From Sandarakinorhabdus glacialis (GTDB lineage Bacteria; Pseudomonadota; Alphaproteobacteria; Sphingomonadales; Sphingomonadaceae): a stretch of 64,000 nt of DNA. Both the position numbers and the translations under genes were made by a program. This document shows, one piece after another, positions 46,372 through 55,370 of the stretch. Under the pieces are notes generated by a model. It worked only from the letters and a program-made list of their open reading frames with translations. It had not been told where the DNA came from and did not search any database. Numbering within the stretch: the stretch's first letter is position 1; each line of letters starts with the position of its first letter. Where the stretch lies: contig NZ_BMJM01000006.1 in the NCBI RefSeq assembly GCF_014643455.1, forward strand, positions 1 through 64,000. Reading direction: 5' to 3'.

Positions 46372-49025
46372 CAGCCCAGCCTGGCCAAGGCTGCGCCGAG
46401 GCGTTCGGCTTCGGCGGAGCGGGCGGCGTGGTCGTCGCGGGCCTTTTCGACGGCTTCGGGCTTGGCCTTTTCGGTGAAGCCGGGCGAGGCGAGGCGGCCG
46501 GCGAGGGCGTCGCGCTCCTTCGAGGCGGTGGCGATGGCCTTTTCGAGGCGGGCCTTTTCGGCGGCGAGGTCGACGACGCCTTCGAGGGGCAGTGCGTAGG
46601 TCGCGTCGGCGTGGACGAGTTGCAGCTTGCCGCCGGTAGCCGTGGTGGTGGCGGGCACGATGCGGGCGAGGCGCTCGATGGCGGCGGCGTTGGCCGACAG
46701 GCGCGCGGTGGTGGCGGCGCCGGCGCCTTCGACCGAATAGCCGAGCTTGGCGCCGGGGGGGACGTTGAGTTCGGTGCGCGCCGAGCGGACTTCCGACACG
46801 AGCCCGATCAGCCATTCGATGTCGGCGCTGGCGGCGGGGTCGGCGGGAATGGCGTCCGTCCGCACCCATTCGGAGACAATCAGGTCGCGGCTGCGGGCGC
46901 CGAGCTTGTGCCAGAGCTCCTCGGTGAGGAACGGCATGACCGGGTGGAGCATGACGAGGATCTGGTCGAGCGCCCAGCCGCTGACGGCGCGGGTTTCGGC
47001 GGCGACGACGGGGTCGGCGCCCTCGGCGAGCAGCGGCTTGGTGAGTTCGAGGTACCAGTCGCAGAAGCGGTTCCAGGCAAAGCCGTAGATGGCGTCGGCA
47101 TAGGCGTCGAAGCGATAGGTCGCCATCGCGGTTTCGAGGGCGCGCGCGGTGGTGGCGACCTCGCCGATGATCCAGCGGTTGACGGCATTTTCGGCCTTGG
47201 GGGGTTCGACGGTGGTCGACGCGCCGATGCCGTTCGACTGGCAGAAACGCGCGGCATTCCAGAGCTTTGTCGCGAAGTTGCGATAGCCTTCGACGCGCTT
47301 TTCATCGAGCTTGATGTCGCGGCCCTGCGATTCCATCGCGGTCAGCGTGAAGCGCAGCGCGTCGGCGCCGTATTTGTCGACCAGGGTCAGCGGATCGACG
47401 GTGTTGCCCTTGGACTTGGACATCTTGGCGCCCTTGGCGTCGCGGACGAGGCCGTGGCAATAGACGGTCTTGAACGGCGGCACGTCGTCCATGAAATGCA
47501 GGCCTTGCATGACCATGCGGGCGACCCAGAAGAAGATGATGTCGAAGCCGGTGACGAGCACGTCGCCGGGATAATGGCGGGCGAGTTCGTCGGTTTTCTC
47601 AGGCCAGCCGAGAGTGGCGAATGGCCAGAGCGCGGAGGAGAACCAGGTGTCGAGGACGTCCTCGTCGCGGGTCAGCACGGCGGCGCTGCCGGCCTGCGCC
47701 TGGGCGGCTTCCTCGGTTTCGGCGACATAGCATTTGCCGCCCTCGTCGTACCAGGCCGGGATCTGATGGCCCCACCAGAGCTGGCGGCTCACGCACCATG
47801 GCTGGATGTTTTCCATCCAGTTGTAATAGGTCTTTTCCCAGGTTTTCGGCACGAACTGGGTGGCGCCGGACTTGACGACTTCGAGCGCCGGCTTGGCCAG
47901 TTCGGCGGCGTTCACATACCATTGATCGGTCAGGTAGGGCTCGATGATCACGCCCGAGCGGTCGCCGTATGGCACCTGATGGCGGTGGGGTTCGACCTTG
48001 TCGAGCAGGCCGAGCGCGTCGAAATCGGCGATGACTTTCTTGCGGGCCTCCTCGCGGGTGAGCCCGCGATACTCGGGGGGGCAGGCGTCGGACATCGTCG
48101 CATCGTCGTTCATCAGATTGATGACCGGGATGTTGGCCTCCGGGTGGCGCTTGTAGACCTCGAAATCGTTGAAATCATGTGCGGCGGTGATCTTGACGGC
48201 GCCGGTGCCGAAATCGGCCTCGACGTAGCTATCGGTGATGATCGGGATGAGGCGATCGACCAGCGGTAGCCGGCAGCGCTTGCCGACGAAGTGCGCCATC
48301 TTGGGGTCGTCGGGATTCACCGCGACGGCGCCATCGCCGAGGATGGTTTCGGGGCGCGTCGTGGCGATGGCGATGAAGCCGGAACCGTCCTCCATCGGGT
48401 AGCGGAAGTGCCAGAGATTGCCGTCGACCTCGCGGAATTCGACTTCGAGGTCGGAAATCGCGGTCTTCAGCTTGGGGTCCCAGTTGACGAGACGCTTGTC
48501 CCGATACAGAAGTTTTTGCTCGAACAGCGTGACGAAGACTTTGGTGACGGCCTTGTTGAAGCCTTCGTCCATCGTAAAGCGCTCGTTCGACCAGTCGCAG
48601 CTGGCACCGAGGCGGCGGAGTTGCTGGGTAATGGCGCCGCCGCTGGTGCGTTTCCAGTCCCAGACGGTTTCGAGGAACGCTGTGCGGCCCATCGCCTGGC
48701 GGGTGGTGGCCTGGGTGCTTTCGGCGAGCTGGCGTTCGACGACCATCTGCGTCGCGATGCCGGCGTGATCGGTGCCGACGACCCAGCGCGCATCGCGGCC
48801 GAGCAGGCGGTGATAGCGGATCAATATGTCCTGCAGCGTATTGTCGAGGGCGTGGCCGAGGTGCAGCGAGCCGGTAACGTTGGGCGGCGGGATGATGATT
48901 GTGTACGGCTTGGCGTCGGGGCGCTCGGGGCGGAAGGCGTTTACCGCCTCCCAATGCGCGTACCAGCGCTGCTCGAAGTCGGCGGGGCTGAAAGTCTTTT
49001 CGATAAGCGTGTCGGGAAGAGTCAT
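46371..49025 (-). CDS. valS: Valyl-tRNA synthetase
   Basis: An 884-residue class I synthetase charging tRNA-Val. The HIGH-type motif is [12 protein letters not shown] (about 44-55) and the KMSKS is in [14 protein letters not shown]. It also has the CP1 editing domain, an anticodon-binding domain and a C-terminal coiled coil (from about 815). The ATG at 49025 ([10 protein letters not shown]) is the natural start; the frame stays open far upstream by chance. It is the end of the pcm-tolC-popZ...valS series. Confidence 0.97.
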   Translation of the reverse strand: MTLPDTLIEKTFSPADFEQRWYAHWEAVNAFRPERPDAKPYTIIIPPPNVTGSLHLGHALDNTLQDILIRYHRLLGRDARWVVGTDHAGIATQMVVERQLAESTQATTRQAMGRTAFLETVWDWKRTSGGAITQQLRRLGASCDWSNERFTMDEGFNKAVTKVFVTLFEQKLLYRDKRLVNWDPKLKTAISDLEVEFREVDGNLWHFRYPMEDGSGFIAIATTRPETILGDGAVAVNPDDPKMAHFVGKRCRLPLVDRLIPIITDSYVEADFGTGAVKITAAHDFNDFEVYKRHPEANIPVINLMNDDATMSDACPPEYRGLTREEARKKVIADFDALGLLDKVEPHRHQVPYGDRSGVIIEPYLTDQWYVNAAELAKPALEVVKSGATQFVPKTWEKTYYNWMENIQPWCVSRQLWWGHQIPAWYDEGGKCYVAETEEAAQAQAGSAAVLTRDEDVLDTWFSSALWPFATLGWPEKTDELARHYPGDVLVTGFDIIFFWVARMVMQGLHFMDDVPPFKTVYCHGLVRDAKGAKMSKSKGNTVDPLTLVDKYGADALRFTLTAMESQGRDIKLDEKRVEGYRNFATKLWNAARFCQSNGIGASTTVEPPKAENAVNRWIIGEVATTARALETAMATYRFDAYADAIYGFAWNRFCDWYLELTKPLLAEGADPVVAAETRAVSGWALDQILVMLHPVMPFLTEELWHKLGARSRDLIVSEWVRTDAIPADPAASADIEWLIGLVSEVRSARTELNVPPGAKLGYSVEGAGAATTARLSANAAAIERLARIVPATTTATGGKLQLVHADATYALPLEGVVDLAAEKARLEKAIATASKERDALAGRLASPGFTEKAKPEAVEKARDDHAARSAEAERLGAALARLG

Positions 49026-49039
49026 GCAGCGTCTTTTGC

Positions 49040-49759
49040 CTAACGCTCGGCGGATGGCAATTTTTTCAAGCGGGCAGGCGCGCGGCGGCGGCGTTTTTGC
49101 GCTGGTTCCGCCGCAGGAACGGGCGTTTCGGCGGCGGTAATCACGCCGGCGGCGATCAGGTCGCTGCGCAGCGTCTTGCCCGGGCGCTGCAGCCAGACCA
49201 TATCGGCGCCGCGGCGCTTGGTGGCGCGCAGGATCGGTTCGCCGAAGCTGTTGTCGAACACCGCCAGCCAGTCGACCTCCGCTGCGAACCACGCCAGTTG
49301 CTCGAACGAGCGCGTCCGCCGCGATCGTATCTTGCCCTCGGGAACATCGTGGCCGCCGCCGACGACGCGCAGCCGGACCCGTTCGATCTGCATCGCGGCG
49401 CTTTGCAACAGGACATAGATCATGCGGACTTCGAAGCCGAGCGCCTGCGCCCGCGTCACCAGCGCGCGATATTTGGGCGACGACAACACGGTTTCGACGC
49501 CGATCGTCTGGTAGATGGCGAGCGAGGCGTCGAGCCAGGTTTCGATGCGCTGCACGGCGGCGAGGTTGGCCGCGAGTAGATCGAGATTTTCGCTTTCGGT
49601 GATATGCTGGGTCAGCAGATCGGGGTTGATGATCCACACCGAACCACCCCAGCCCTCGATGTCGCTGCGATTATAAAGCGAACTCTTGCCGCTGCCGTTG
49701 GGGCCGGCAATAATCCAGAGAATCGGGCGTTCGGGTTTACGCGGAGATTTTGGCGGCAC
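49040..49759 (-). CDS. Zeta-toxin-like P-loop kinase
   Basis: A 239-residue AAA/P-loop kinase with Walker A GPNGSGKS (19-26), [20 protein letters not shown] and [20 protein letters not shown] resembling zeta-type UDP-GlcNAc kinases, and a basic tail (QKRRRRAP). Family zeta toxins phosphorylate UDP-GlcNAc and block cell-wall synthesis. It overlaps the upstream 67-residue gene by 23 bp, a typical toxin-antitoxin layout. The pair sits between ynfA and valS, an apparent insertion in a conserved block. Confidence 0.8.
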   Translation of the reverse strand: MPPKSPRKPERPILWIIAGPNGSGKSSLYNRSDIEGWGGSVWIINPDLLTQHITESENLDLLAANLAAVQRIETWLDASLAIYQTIGVETVLSSPKYRALVTRAQALGFEVRMIYVLLQSAAMQIERVRLRVVGGGHDVPEGKIRSRRTRSFEQLAWFAAEVDWLAVFDNSFGEPILRATKRRGADMVWLQRPGKTLRSDLIAAGVITAAETPVPAAEPAQKRRRRAPARLKKLPSAER

Positions 49760-49940
49760 GGTCGCGCTTGCGCTGATCGGCCCGGATGCTGCGGACGTTC
49801 GAGCGGAAGGCGGCGAGCAGATCGAGTTCCAGCGTATCGCTGTCGGATTGCACGACCTTCATTCGCACGATGGTGCCATCGGCGGAACGGACGATCTTGG
49901 TCGGCAAGTCGCTGGGGGTGATTTCGGGCCTGATCGCCAT
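49737..49940 (-). CDS. Putative antitoxin of the zeta-like toxin
   Basis: A 67-residue basic protein (MAIRPEITPSDLPTKIVRSA) with a short beta-strand region followed by a helical C-terminus rich in Arg/Lys. No domain recognised. It overlaps the zeta-like kinase start by 23 bp, so it is probably the co-translated antitoxin or regulatory partner; there is no direct evidence. Confidence 0.65.
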   Translation of the reverse strand: MAIRPEITPSDLPTKIVRSADGTIVRMKVVQSDSDTLELDLLAAFRSNVRSIRADQRKRDRAAKISA

Positions 49941-50014
49941 GTCGTCTCCTTGGCCCAGATATAGCAGGTCGCAGCCGGGGTTCAATCGGCTTCGCCGGCG
50001 TTGTCGAGCTTCGG

Positions 50015-50344
50015 TCAGCGCGGCGCGGCGATGATGATGGCCGCACCGAGCAGGCAGATGCCGCCGCCGATCAGGTCCCAGCGATCGGGGCGCAGGCCTT
50101 CGGCGGCCCACATCCAGATGAGCGACGCGGTGATGTAGATGCCGCCATAAGCGGCAAAGGTGCGGCCCGCGGCGCCCGAGTCGACGCGGGTGAGCAGCCA
50201 GGCGAACAGCAGCAGCGCAGCGCTGCCGGGGACAAGCCACCATATCGATTTGCCGAGGCGCAGCCACGCCCAGAAGGCGAAGCAGCCGGCGATCTCGGCA
50301 GCGGCGGCGCCGGCATAGATCGCCAGGGTGGCGGGGTTGGGCAC
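50015..50344 (-). CDS. YnfA family (UPF0060) membrane protein
   Basis: A 109-residue inner-membrane protein with four predicted helices and the family blocks [35 protein letters not shown] and [13 protein letters not shown]. It is related to small multidrug resistance transporters; physiological role uncertain. Same strand as popZ, 15 bp downstream. Confidence 0.93.
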   Translation of the reverse strand: MPNPATLAIYAGAAAAEIAGCFAFWAWLRLGKSIWWLVPGSAALLLFAWLLTRVDSGAAGRTFAAYGGIYITASLIWMWAAEGLRPDRWDLIGGGICLLGAAIIIAAPR

Positions 50345-50359
50345 TGAAGGCGCCGGGCG

Positions 50360-50656
50360 TCAGTCCTTGCCGGTCAGCCGTTTGATTTCGGCCTGGGCGA
50401 TGCGCTCGACGATTTCGGGCATGTTGGCGTCAAGCCAGTCCTTGAGCATCGGTTCGAGCATCGAGCGCATCAGCGTATCGAGCGTCATGCCGCCTGGAAT
50501 GGCAACCGCCCCCAGGTCCGCCGGCGGGACCGGCGCGGCAGTTTGCACCAGCACCGGCAGGGTTTCCTCGTGCACCGGCTGAAAGTCGCCCTCGTCGTTC
50601 ATCCGCGACCGGATGGAGGCGAGGATGGCGTCGATATTGGGTGGAAGATCGCTCAT
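50360..50656 (-). CDS. popZ: PopZ-like polar organising protein (DUF2497)
   Basis: A 98-residue cytoplasmic protein. A short N-terminal helix (IDAILASIRSRM), an acidic/Pro-rich linker and the oligomerisation helices LDTLMRSMLEPMLKDWLDAN / MPEIVERIAQAEIKRLTG match PopZ/DUF2497. PopZ forms a polar hub that anchors the chromosome origin. It is shorter than Caulobacter PopZ because of the reduced linker. The position between tolC and valS is conserved. Confidence 0.88.
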   Translation of the reverse strand: MSDLPPNIDAILASIRSRMNDEGDFQPVHEETLPVLVQTAAPVPPADLGAVAIPGGMTLDTLMRSMLEPMLKDWLDANMPEIVERIAQAEIKRLTGKD

Positions 50657-50721
50657 GCGGTTCAATCTAGAACAGGAATGCCGGTTAAGAAAGCCGTAGC
50701 ACGGCGACTGTCGAAATGATG

Positions 50722-52143
50722 TTACGGCTGCGGCGGACCGACCAGCGCCGAACGACTGGCACGGGCGTCTTCGGGCAGCGGCAGCGCGGGCGGTCCGGCG
50801 CCGGTGTCGTCGACGATGCGGTGGCGGACGTAGCGCGCATTGCTGACCGCGTCGAATTCCTGCACCGGCACGCCGAGCGCCACGGCTTCGGCGGCGCCGA
50901 CCGAGGCGAGCAGCGAATAGGCGGCAACCTGCTCCTCGCGCCGCGCCGTGACGAGGTTGACCTCGGCATTGAGGCGCTCCTGTTCGGCGTTGAGGACTTC
51001 GATGATGGTGCGCGTGCCGACCTGGTTTTCCTGCTGAACGCCTTCGGCCGCCAGCGTGTTGGCGTCGACGGCGACCTGGTTGGCCTCGATGACGGCGCGC
51101 GCGGCGCGCAGCTGGTTAAAGCTGTTGGTGACGTTTTCCTCGACCTGGCGGCCGGTGACCGAGATGGTTTCGAGCAACTGGCTTTGCCGCGCCTGGGCTT
51201 CGCGGACCTGCGAGCCGACCAGCCCGGCCTGGTAGAGCGGCACCGTCGCGGTCAGGCCGCCGGTCTGGGTGAAGAAACCGCCCTGGCGAACGAAGCTGTT
51301 ACCGCCGCCGCCGGCTTCCTGATAGACATAGGCCGCGCCGAGCTGTGCATCGACGGTCGGCAAACGCTGCTTTTGCAGTGTCTTGACGTCGTAGCGCGCG
51401 GCGGCTTCGTCGAAGCGCGCGGCGAGGACGTTGGCGTTGTTGTCCCGTGCAAAATCGACGGCCTGTCCCGACGTGCCCGGCAGCAACGGCAGCGGCGGCA
51501 TCGGTTCGAGATTGTCGGGCAGCCGGCCGACAACGCGCAGGAAGGCCTGGCGCGCGGCGGCGAATTGGTTTTCAGCGACCACGAGGTTCGCCACGGCATT
51601 GGCCCGCCGCGCCTGCGACTGGGCGACATCGGTGCGGGTCAGGTCGCCGACCTCGAACCGGTCCTTGGACTGTTGCTGCTCGCGTTCGAGGACGTTGACC
51701 TGGCTATTGTTGAGCTCCACGACGCGGGCGAAGCGGATGACGTCGGCATAGGCGGTGACGACGTTCAGGATGATCTGGTTCTCGACGGCGCGCAGCCGCG
51801 AGCGCGCCGCCAGAATGCGATTTTCGGCCGCCGAGGTGGCGGTGCCGACGCGGCCGCCGCGGTACAGCGACTGGTTGATCTGCAGGCCGGCAATATAGGT
51901 GCGGCCGTTGTCGGCGAACGACAGCGCCGCCTGTTCGGCGCTGAGCTGGCTGCCCACCGTCGGGCGCCCGGCGACGAGCGCCTGGGGCACGAGTTCGTCG
52001 GCCTGTCGAACGGCGGCGCGCTGGGCCCCGAGCTCCGGGTTGGTCGCATAGGCGGCCTCGATCGCGGTGGCGAGCGTTTCGGCCGTCGCGGGCGCGGCGG
52101 ACAGCAGGGCCGCGCCGAGGAGCAGCAGGGTTCTGGCTAGCAT
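50722..52143 (-). CDS. tolC: TolC family outer-membrane channel
   Basis: A 473-residue type I outer-membrane efflux protein. The signal peptide ends ATAET. Two OEP repeats carry long coiled-coil helices (ERLNAEVNLVTARREEQVAA in the second). It forms the trimeric exit duct for RND and type I export systems. It is 17 bp downstream of pcm on the same strand. Confidence 0.94.
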   Translation of the reverse strand: MLARTLLLLGAALLSAAPATAETLATAIEAAYATNPELGAQRAAVRQADELVPQALVAGRPTVGSQLSAEQAALSFADNGRTYIAGLQINQSLYRGGRVGTATSAAENRILAARSRLRAVENQIILNVVTAYADVIRFARVVELNNSQVNVLEREQQQSKDRFEVGDLTRTDVAQSQARRANAVANLVVAENQFAAARQAFLRVVGRLPDNLEPMPPLPLLPGTSGQAVDFARDNNANVLAARFDEAAARYDVKTLQKQRLPTVDAQLGAAYVYQEAGGGGNSFVRQGGFFTQTGGLTATVPLYQAGLVGSQVREAQARQSQLLETISVTGRQVEENVTNSFNQLRAARAVIEANQVAVDANTLAAEGVQQENQVGTRTIIEVLNAEQERLNAEVNLVTARREEQVAAYSLLASVGAAEAVALGVPVQEFDAVSNARYVRHRIVDDTGAGPPALPLPEDARASRSALVGPPQP

Positions 52144-52160
52144 TCAGTGCGACTTTCGGA

Positions 52161-52937
52161 TCAAAATACGAATTCGCGGGCGGTGGCGAATCCGGGCAGC
52201 GGCTTGGCTGCGACTTCGAGGAACGGCAGCCCGGCGATGCGGCCATCGGCGAGGACGATGCCGGCAAAGGCGCGGCCGACGATGTTGCTGCCGCCCCCAC
52301 CAAGGCCGCCGCCCGTGCTGCGCATGACCGCCGCGGCGCGTCCGGTGACGGGGGCGATCTGCGCGGCGATCGCGGCGGGCACGCTTTCGATGGCGCCTTC
52401 GAACAGCACCACGTCATAGGGCGCAGCGCCGGGCCAGCCGGCCACCAGCGACCCGGAAACGACCGTGACACCCGATGCGCGAGCCTGGGCGAGCAGCGCT
52501 TCGTCGCTTTCGAGCGCGGTCACTTCGGCGCCCACGGCGGTCAGCACGGCGGCCGAATAGCCGGTGGCGGCACCGATAACGAGGACCCGGTCGCCGGCAC
52601 GGACGCGGGCGTTCTGCAGCAACAGCGCCAGCACCATCGGTTCGAGCAGCCAGCGCTGCTCGCCGACTTCGAGCGCCGCATCGGCATAGGCGAGGCCCTT
52701 GAGCCGGGACGGCACGAAGTTTTCGCGGGGCACGGCGGCGATGGCGGACAGGACGATGTCGTCGCTGACGCCGACGGTGCGAAGCTGGCTGTCGATCATG
52801 GTCTGGCGCTGCGCGCCGGGCATCATCTGGCGCTGGACGCTGGCTTGCAACGCCGCAGCATCGGCAGGAATGTCAGCGACATGGGGAGCGGAGCTGGTCA
52901 ACGGCGGATCTCGCAATAAACTAGGTGTCGTGTACAT
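52161..52937 (-). CDS. pcm: Protein-L-isoaspartate O-methyltransferase
   Basis: A SAM-dependent repair methyltransferase, about 240-258 residues. Family blocks are MIDSQLRTVGVSDD, PRENFVPSRLKGLAYAD, LVIGAATGYSAAVLTAVGAE and VLFEGAIESVP. The start is uncertain: the ATG at 52937 lacks a ribosome site, and a TTG near 52901 or the internal MMPGAQRQ are alternatives. The aspartate-rich PCMT motif is weaker than in E. coli Pcm, as usual for the alphaproteobacterial copy before tolC. Confidence 0.88.
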   Translation of the reverse strand: MYTTPSLLRDPPLTSSAPHVADIPADAAALQASVQRQMMPGAQRQTMIDSQLRTVGVSDDIVLSAIAAVPRENFVPSRLKGLAYADAALEVGEQRWLLEPMVLALLLQNARVRAGDRVLVIGAATGYSAAVLTAVGAEVTALESDEALLAQARASGVTVVSGSLVAGWPGAAPYDVVLFEGAIESVPAAIAAQIAPVTGRAAAVMRSTGGGLGGGGSNIVGRAFAGIVLADGRIAGLPFLEVAAKPLPGFATAREFVF

Positions 52938-53055
52938 ATAATACAGCTGAGTCGCAATCGAATTCGTTGCGACAGCGCTTTCTCTAGACGCCGCTGTTGC
53001 TCTCGCCAAGCTCCATTGCTAGGGGGAGCGCCCGCCCGGCGAATAGCCGGGTGCC

Positions 53056-53129
53056 GGCCCGATGGCGGAGTGGTGACGTAACGGACTGCAAATCCGTGAA
53101 CCCGGGTTCGATTCCCGGTCGGGCCTCCA
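53056..53129 (+). tRNA. tRNA-Cys (GCA)
   Basis: 74 nt with encoded CCA. The acceptor GGCCCGA/TCGGGCC is perfect. The anticodon loop CTGCAAA gives GCA. The T arm is CCGGGTTCGATTCCCGG. Confidence 0.95.
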
Positions 53130-53214
53130 GATTTTTTGCACGCGTGCGATGTGGTGTCGAACGGGTTCGGCACCGCGTGCCCGCTCGGCGCCCGCAGGCT
53201 GCTTTGCCCCGCGA

Positions 53215-53246
53215 TGGATGCCGAAACAAGTTCGGCATGACGAAAG
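53215..53246. repeat. REP-like palindrome (family A)
   Basis: ATGCCGAA-acaag-TTCGGCAT followed by GAC. Same layout as the copy at 24781-24804 in inverted orientation; intergenic between tRNA-Cys and a minus-strand gene. Confidence 0.5.
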
Positions 53247-53251
53247 GCTTG

Positions 53252-53557
53252 TTAGGTCGGGTTGTCCTTAACATGCGCTTCGAGCTCGTCGAAGAAGCGC
53301 TCGAGATTGTGCAGCACGTTGACCTTGAACTCATAGTTCACTTCGGGCGAATTCGATTCGATGATCGGCGAGGCGTCGACCTTCTCGGCATAGGCGGCGG
53401 CGACGCTCTTGATATATTCGGGGGTCAGCTTGATCTCGCCCATGCGATCGAGAATCCGCAGCTGGACGATCATCATCTGGCGGACCAGCATCTCGAGTGC
53501 CGTGATGCGGGCGACCGCGGCGACTGCGTCGAGTTCGATGTCTTCGTCGTCGTTCAT
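53252..53557 (-). CDS. Hypothetical protein (101 aa)
   Basis: Not recognised. Acidic, mostly helical 101-residue soluble protein beginning MNDDEDIELDAV, with a Met/Leu-rich helix (LEMLVRQMMIVQLRILDRMG) and a C-terminal amphipathic helix (HNLERFFDELEAHV). No cysteines, no signal peptide. Divergent from the enolase-superfamily epimerase. A helical partner or coiled-coil role is possible. Confidence 0.7.
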   Translation of the reverse strand: MNDDEDIELDAVAAVARITALEMLVRQMMIVQLRILDRMGEIKLTPEYIKSVAAAYAEKVDASPIIESNSPEVNYEFKVNVLHNLERFFDELEAHVKDNPT

Positions 53558-53620
53558 GGCCGGCAGTCTAGCGCTTCCGGAGCGCTTGGAAACCCGGCGG
53601 CGATACGGCAAGGAACCGCG

Positions 53621-54613
53621 ATGGTCCGTAACCTTGTCGCCCGCGTCGAACGATTTCCGGTGCGCGGGGTGTTCACTATCGCGCGCGGGGCCAAGACCCA
53701 TGTCGACGTCGTGGTTGCCGAGGTAACCGGCGGCGCCCACCTTGGGCGCGGCGAGGGCACCGCGATCTACTACCACGGCGAGACCGCCACAACGGTCGTC
53801 GGCCAGATTCTGGCGCAGGGCGATGCTGTCGCGGCGGGAGCAACGCGTGCCGACCTGCTGACGCTGATGGGGCCGGGGGCGGCGCGCAACGCGCTCGACG
53901 CGGCGCTGTGGGATCTCGAGGCCAAGCTGGCCGGCCGGCGGGTGTGGCAGCTGCTCGGCCTGCCCGCGCCGCGGCCGATGCTGACCGCCTATACCATCAG
54001 CCTGGCGGATCCCGGTGCGATGGCGGCGGCGGCCGGGGTGGCCAAGGCGCGCGAGTTGTTGAAGATCAAGCTGGGCGGCGATGGCGGCCCCGACGGCGAT
54101 ATCGAGCGGGTGGCGGCGGTGCGCGCGGCGGCGCCCGATGCGCGGCTGATCGTCGACGCCAACGAGGCCTGGGGCGGCACCGATATCGCGCGGACGGCGG
54201 CGGCGCTGGCGTTGCTGGGGGTCGAACTGATCGAGCAACCGGTGCCGGCGGGGCAGGATGCGCTGCTCGATGGCGTGCGGTCAGCGGTGCCGCTGGCGGC
54301 CGACGAATCCTGCCATGACCGGGCGACCCTGGGCGAGATCATCGGCCGGTACAGCCATATCAACATCAAGCTCGACAAGGCCGGCGGGCTGACCGAGGCG
54401 ATGGCGCTGGTCCATGCAGCACGGACGCGCGGGCTGGGCATCATGACCGGGTGCATGCTGTCGACGTCGCTGGGCATCGCGCCGGCGTTCTATGTGGCGA
54501 TGCAAGGGCAATATGCCGACCTGGATGGGCCGTTGCTGATCGAGGACCGGGCAGGGGGCTTGCGGTTCGAGGATTCGGACGTCTGGCCGCCGGAAGCGGA
54601 ACTGTGGGGATAG
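53621..54613 (+). CDS. Dipeptide epimerase (enolase superfamily, L-Ala-D/L-Glu epimerase)
   Basis: A 330-residue enolase-superfamily enzyme. The first catalytic lysine is in LKIKLGG, metal ligands in VDANEAW, EQPVPAG and AADESCHD, and the second lysine in NIKLDKAGG. The pattern DES followed by KLDKAGG matches L-Ala-D/L-Glu epimerases used in peptidoglycan-peptide recycling. AAGGAA precedes the ATG at 53621. Confidence 0.9.
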   Translation: MVRNLVARVERFPVRGVFTIARGAKTHVDVVVAEVTGGAHLGRGEGTAIYYHGETATTVVGQILAQGDAVAAGATRADLLTLMGPGAARNALDAALWDLEAKLAGRRVWQLLGLPAPRPMLTAYTISLADPGAMAAAAGVAKARELLKIKLGGDGGPDGDIERVAAVRAAAPDARLIVDANEAWGGTDIARTAAALALLGVELIEQPVPAGQDALLDGVRSAVPLAADESCHDRATLGEIIGRYSHINIKLDKAGGLTEAMALVHAARTRGLGIMTGCMLSTSLGIAPAFYVAMQGQYADLDGPLLIEDRAGGLRFEDSDVWPPEAELWG

Positions 54614-54736
54614 GGGGGAGGCGACTCGCGGCTTCGCGAGCGGGTGGGGGTGTCCCCCCTCTGGCGCAGGGGACACCCCCACCCGGGCCGCGAAGACGCG
54701 TCTCTCGCCTCCCCCCTCGAGGGGGAGGACAAGTTG
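54610..54736. repeat. Dispersed ~130-bp palindromic repeat, full copy 2
   Basis: Begins in the stop codon region of the epimerase gene: GGGGGGAGGCGACTCGCG, GAGCGGGTGGGGGTGTCCCC, GGGGACACCCCCACCCGG and finally CTCTCGCCTCCCCCCTCGAG. Arms pair along the whole length. Very close to the copy at 41818-41953. Confidence 0.8.
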
Positions 54737-54738
54737 GC

Positions 54739-55221
54739 TCAGGCCGGTAGCCCGGGCCGCTCGAAATGGAAATCGGCCATCGTCGTGCGGAACAGGCACA
54801 GCCGCGAGCGCTCTTCAAGCGTTGCCTGCAAGCGCGTCTGCAAGGCCCAATCATAGGCCAGCCGCTCGCCGTATTTGCGGACGCTGAACTTGCGCGATCG
54901 CCGCCGGCCTTGCGCGTCGTGCCACCGCGCGATCCAATAGCCGTTGTTGTCGTCGGGCGCGGTCGGCACCCGGTTGACGCCTGGAACATCGCCCGGCGAG
55001 TTGGCGCGGCGATGATACCGCCGCTTCAACGAGAGGTAGAGGCGCTGGTCTTCGATACTACCCTCGATGACTTCGAGTGCCGCATCATGGGCTTTCTCGG
55101 CACTGCCATAACGCAGGTCGCTGAAGTACGTCCTTGTAAATCGACCATCTATAGTCGCATACGCATAATATCCGAACATTCTTTTCGTCGCATCCGCAAC
55201 GCGCACCATATGATTTGGCAT
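54739..55221 (-). CDS. Protein with two AP2-like DNA-binding domains
   Basis: A 160-residue soluble, basic protein. Residues about 74-130 have an AP2 layout: PGVNR, then NGYWIARWHDAQGRRRSRKF, SVRKYGERLAYDWALQTR. Residues about 17-52 look like a second, degenerate copy (YYAYATIDGRFTRTYFSDLR, then YGSAEKAHDAALE). The three-strand plus helix pattern with the KYG turn resembles ApiAP2 and bacterial AP2-like proteins. No nuclease or integrase domain is attached. Probably a small DNA-binding protein; target unknown. It is flanked by a palindromic repeat. Confidence 0.6.
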   Translation of the reverse strand: MPNHMVRVADATKRMFGYYAYATIDGRFTRTYFSDLRYGSAEKAHDAALEVIEGSIEDQRLYLSLKRRYHRRANSPGDVPGVNRVPTAPDDNNGYWIARWHDAQGRRRSRKFSVRKYGERLAYDWALQTRLQATLEERSRLCLFRTTMADFHFERPGLPA

Positions 55222-55370
55222 TAACAGTCCCGCACGACTACCAAGCAGCCTCTGCTATAGACAGGGATTGATTAGCAAATCGTTACTCACAACGAAGTAT
55301 TGTGACCATTTCGGATTAGTGCAGGATTTTACTATCGGCGGTCTGGGCTGGGCCGGGGTTGGTATTCGCT

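Noticed and set aside
49026-49637. N-terminal extension of valS
   Set aside because: Overlaps the zeta-like kinase in another frame and has no synthetase character; the ATG at 49025 gives the normal start.
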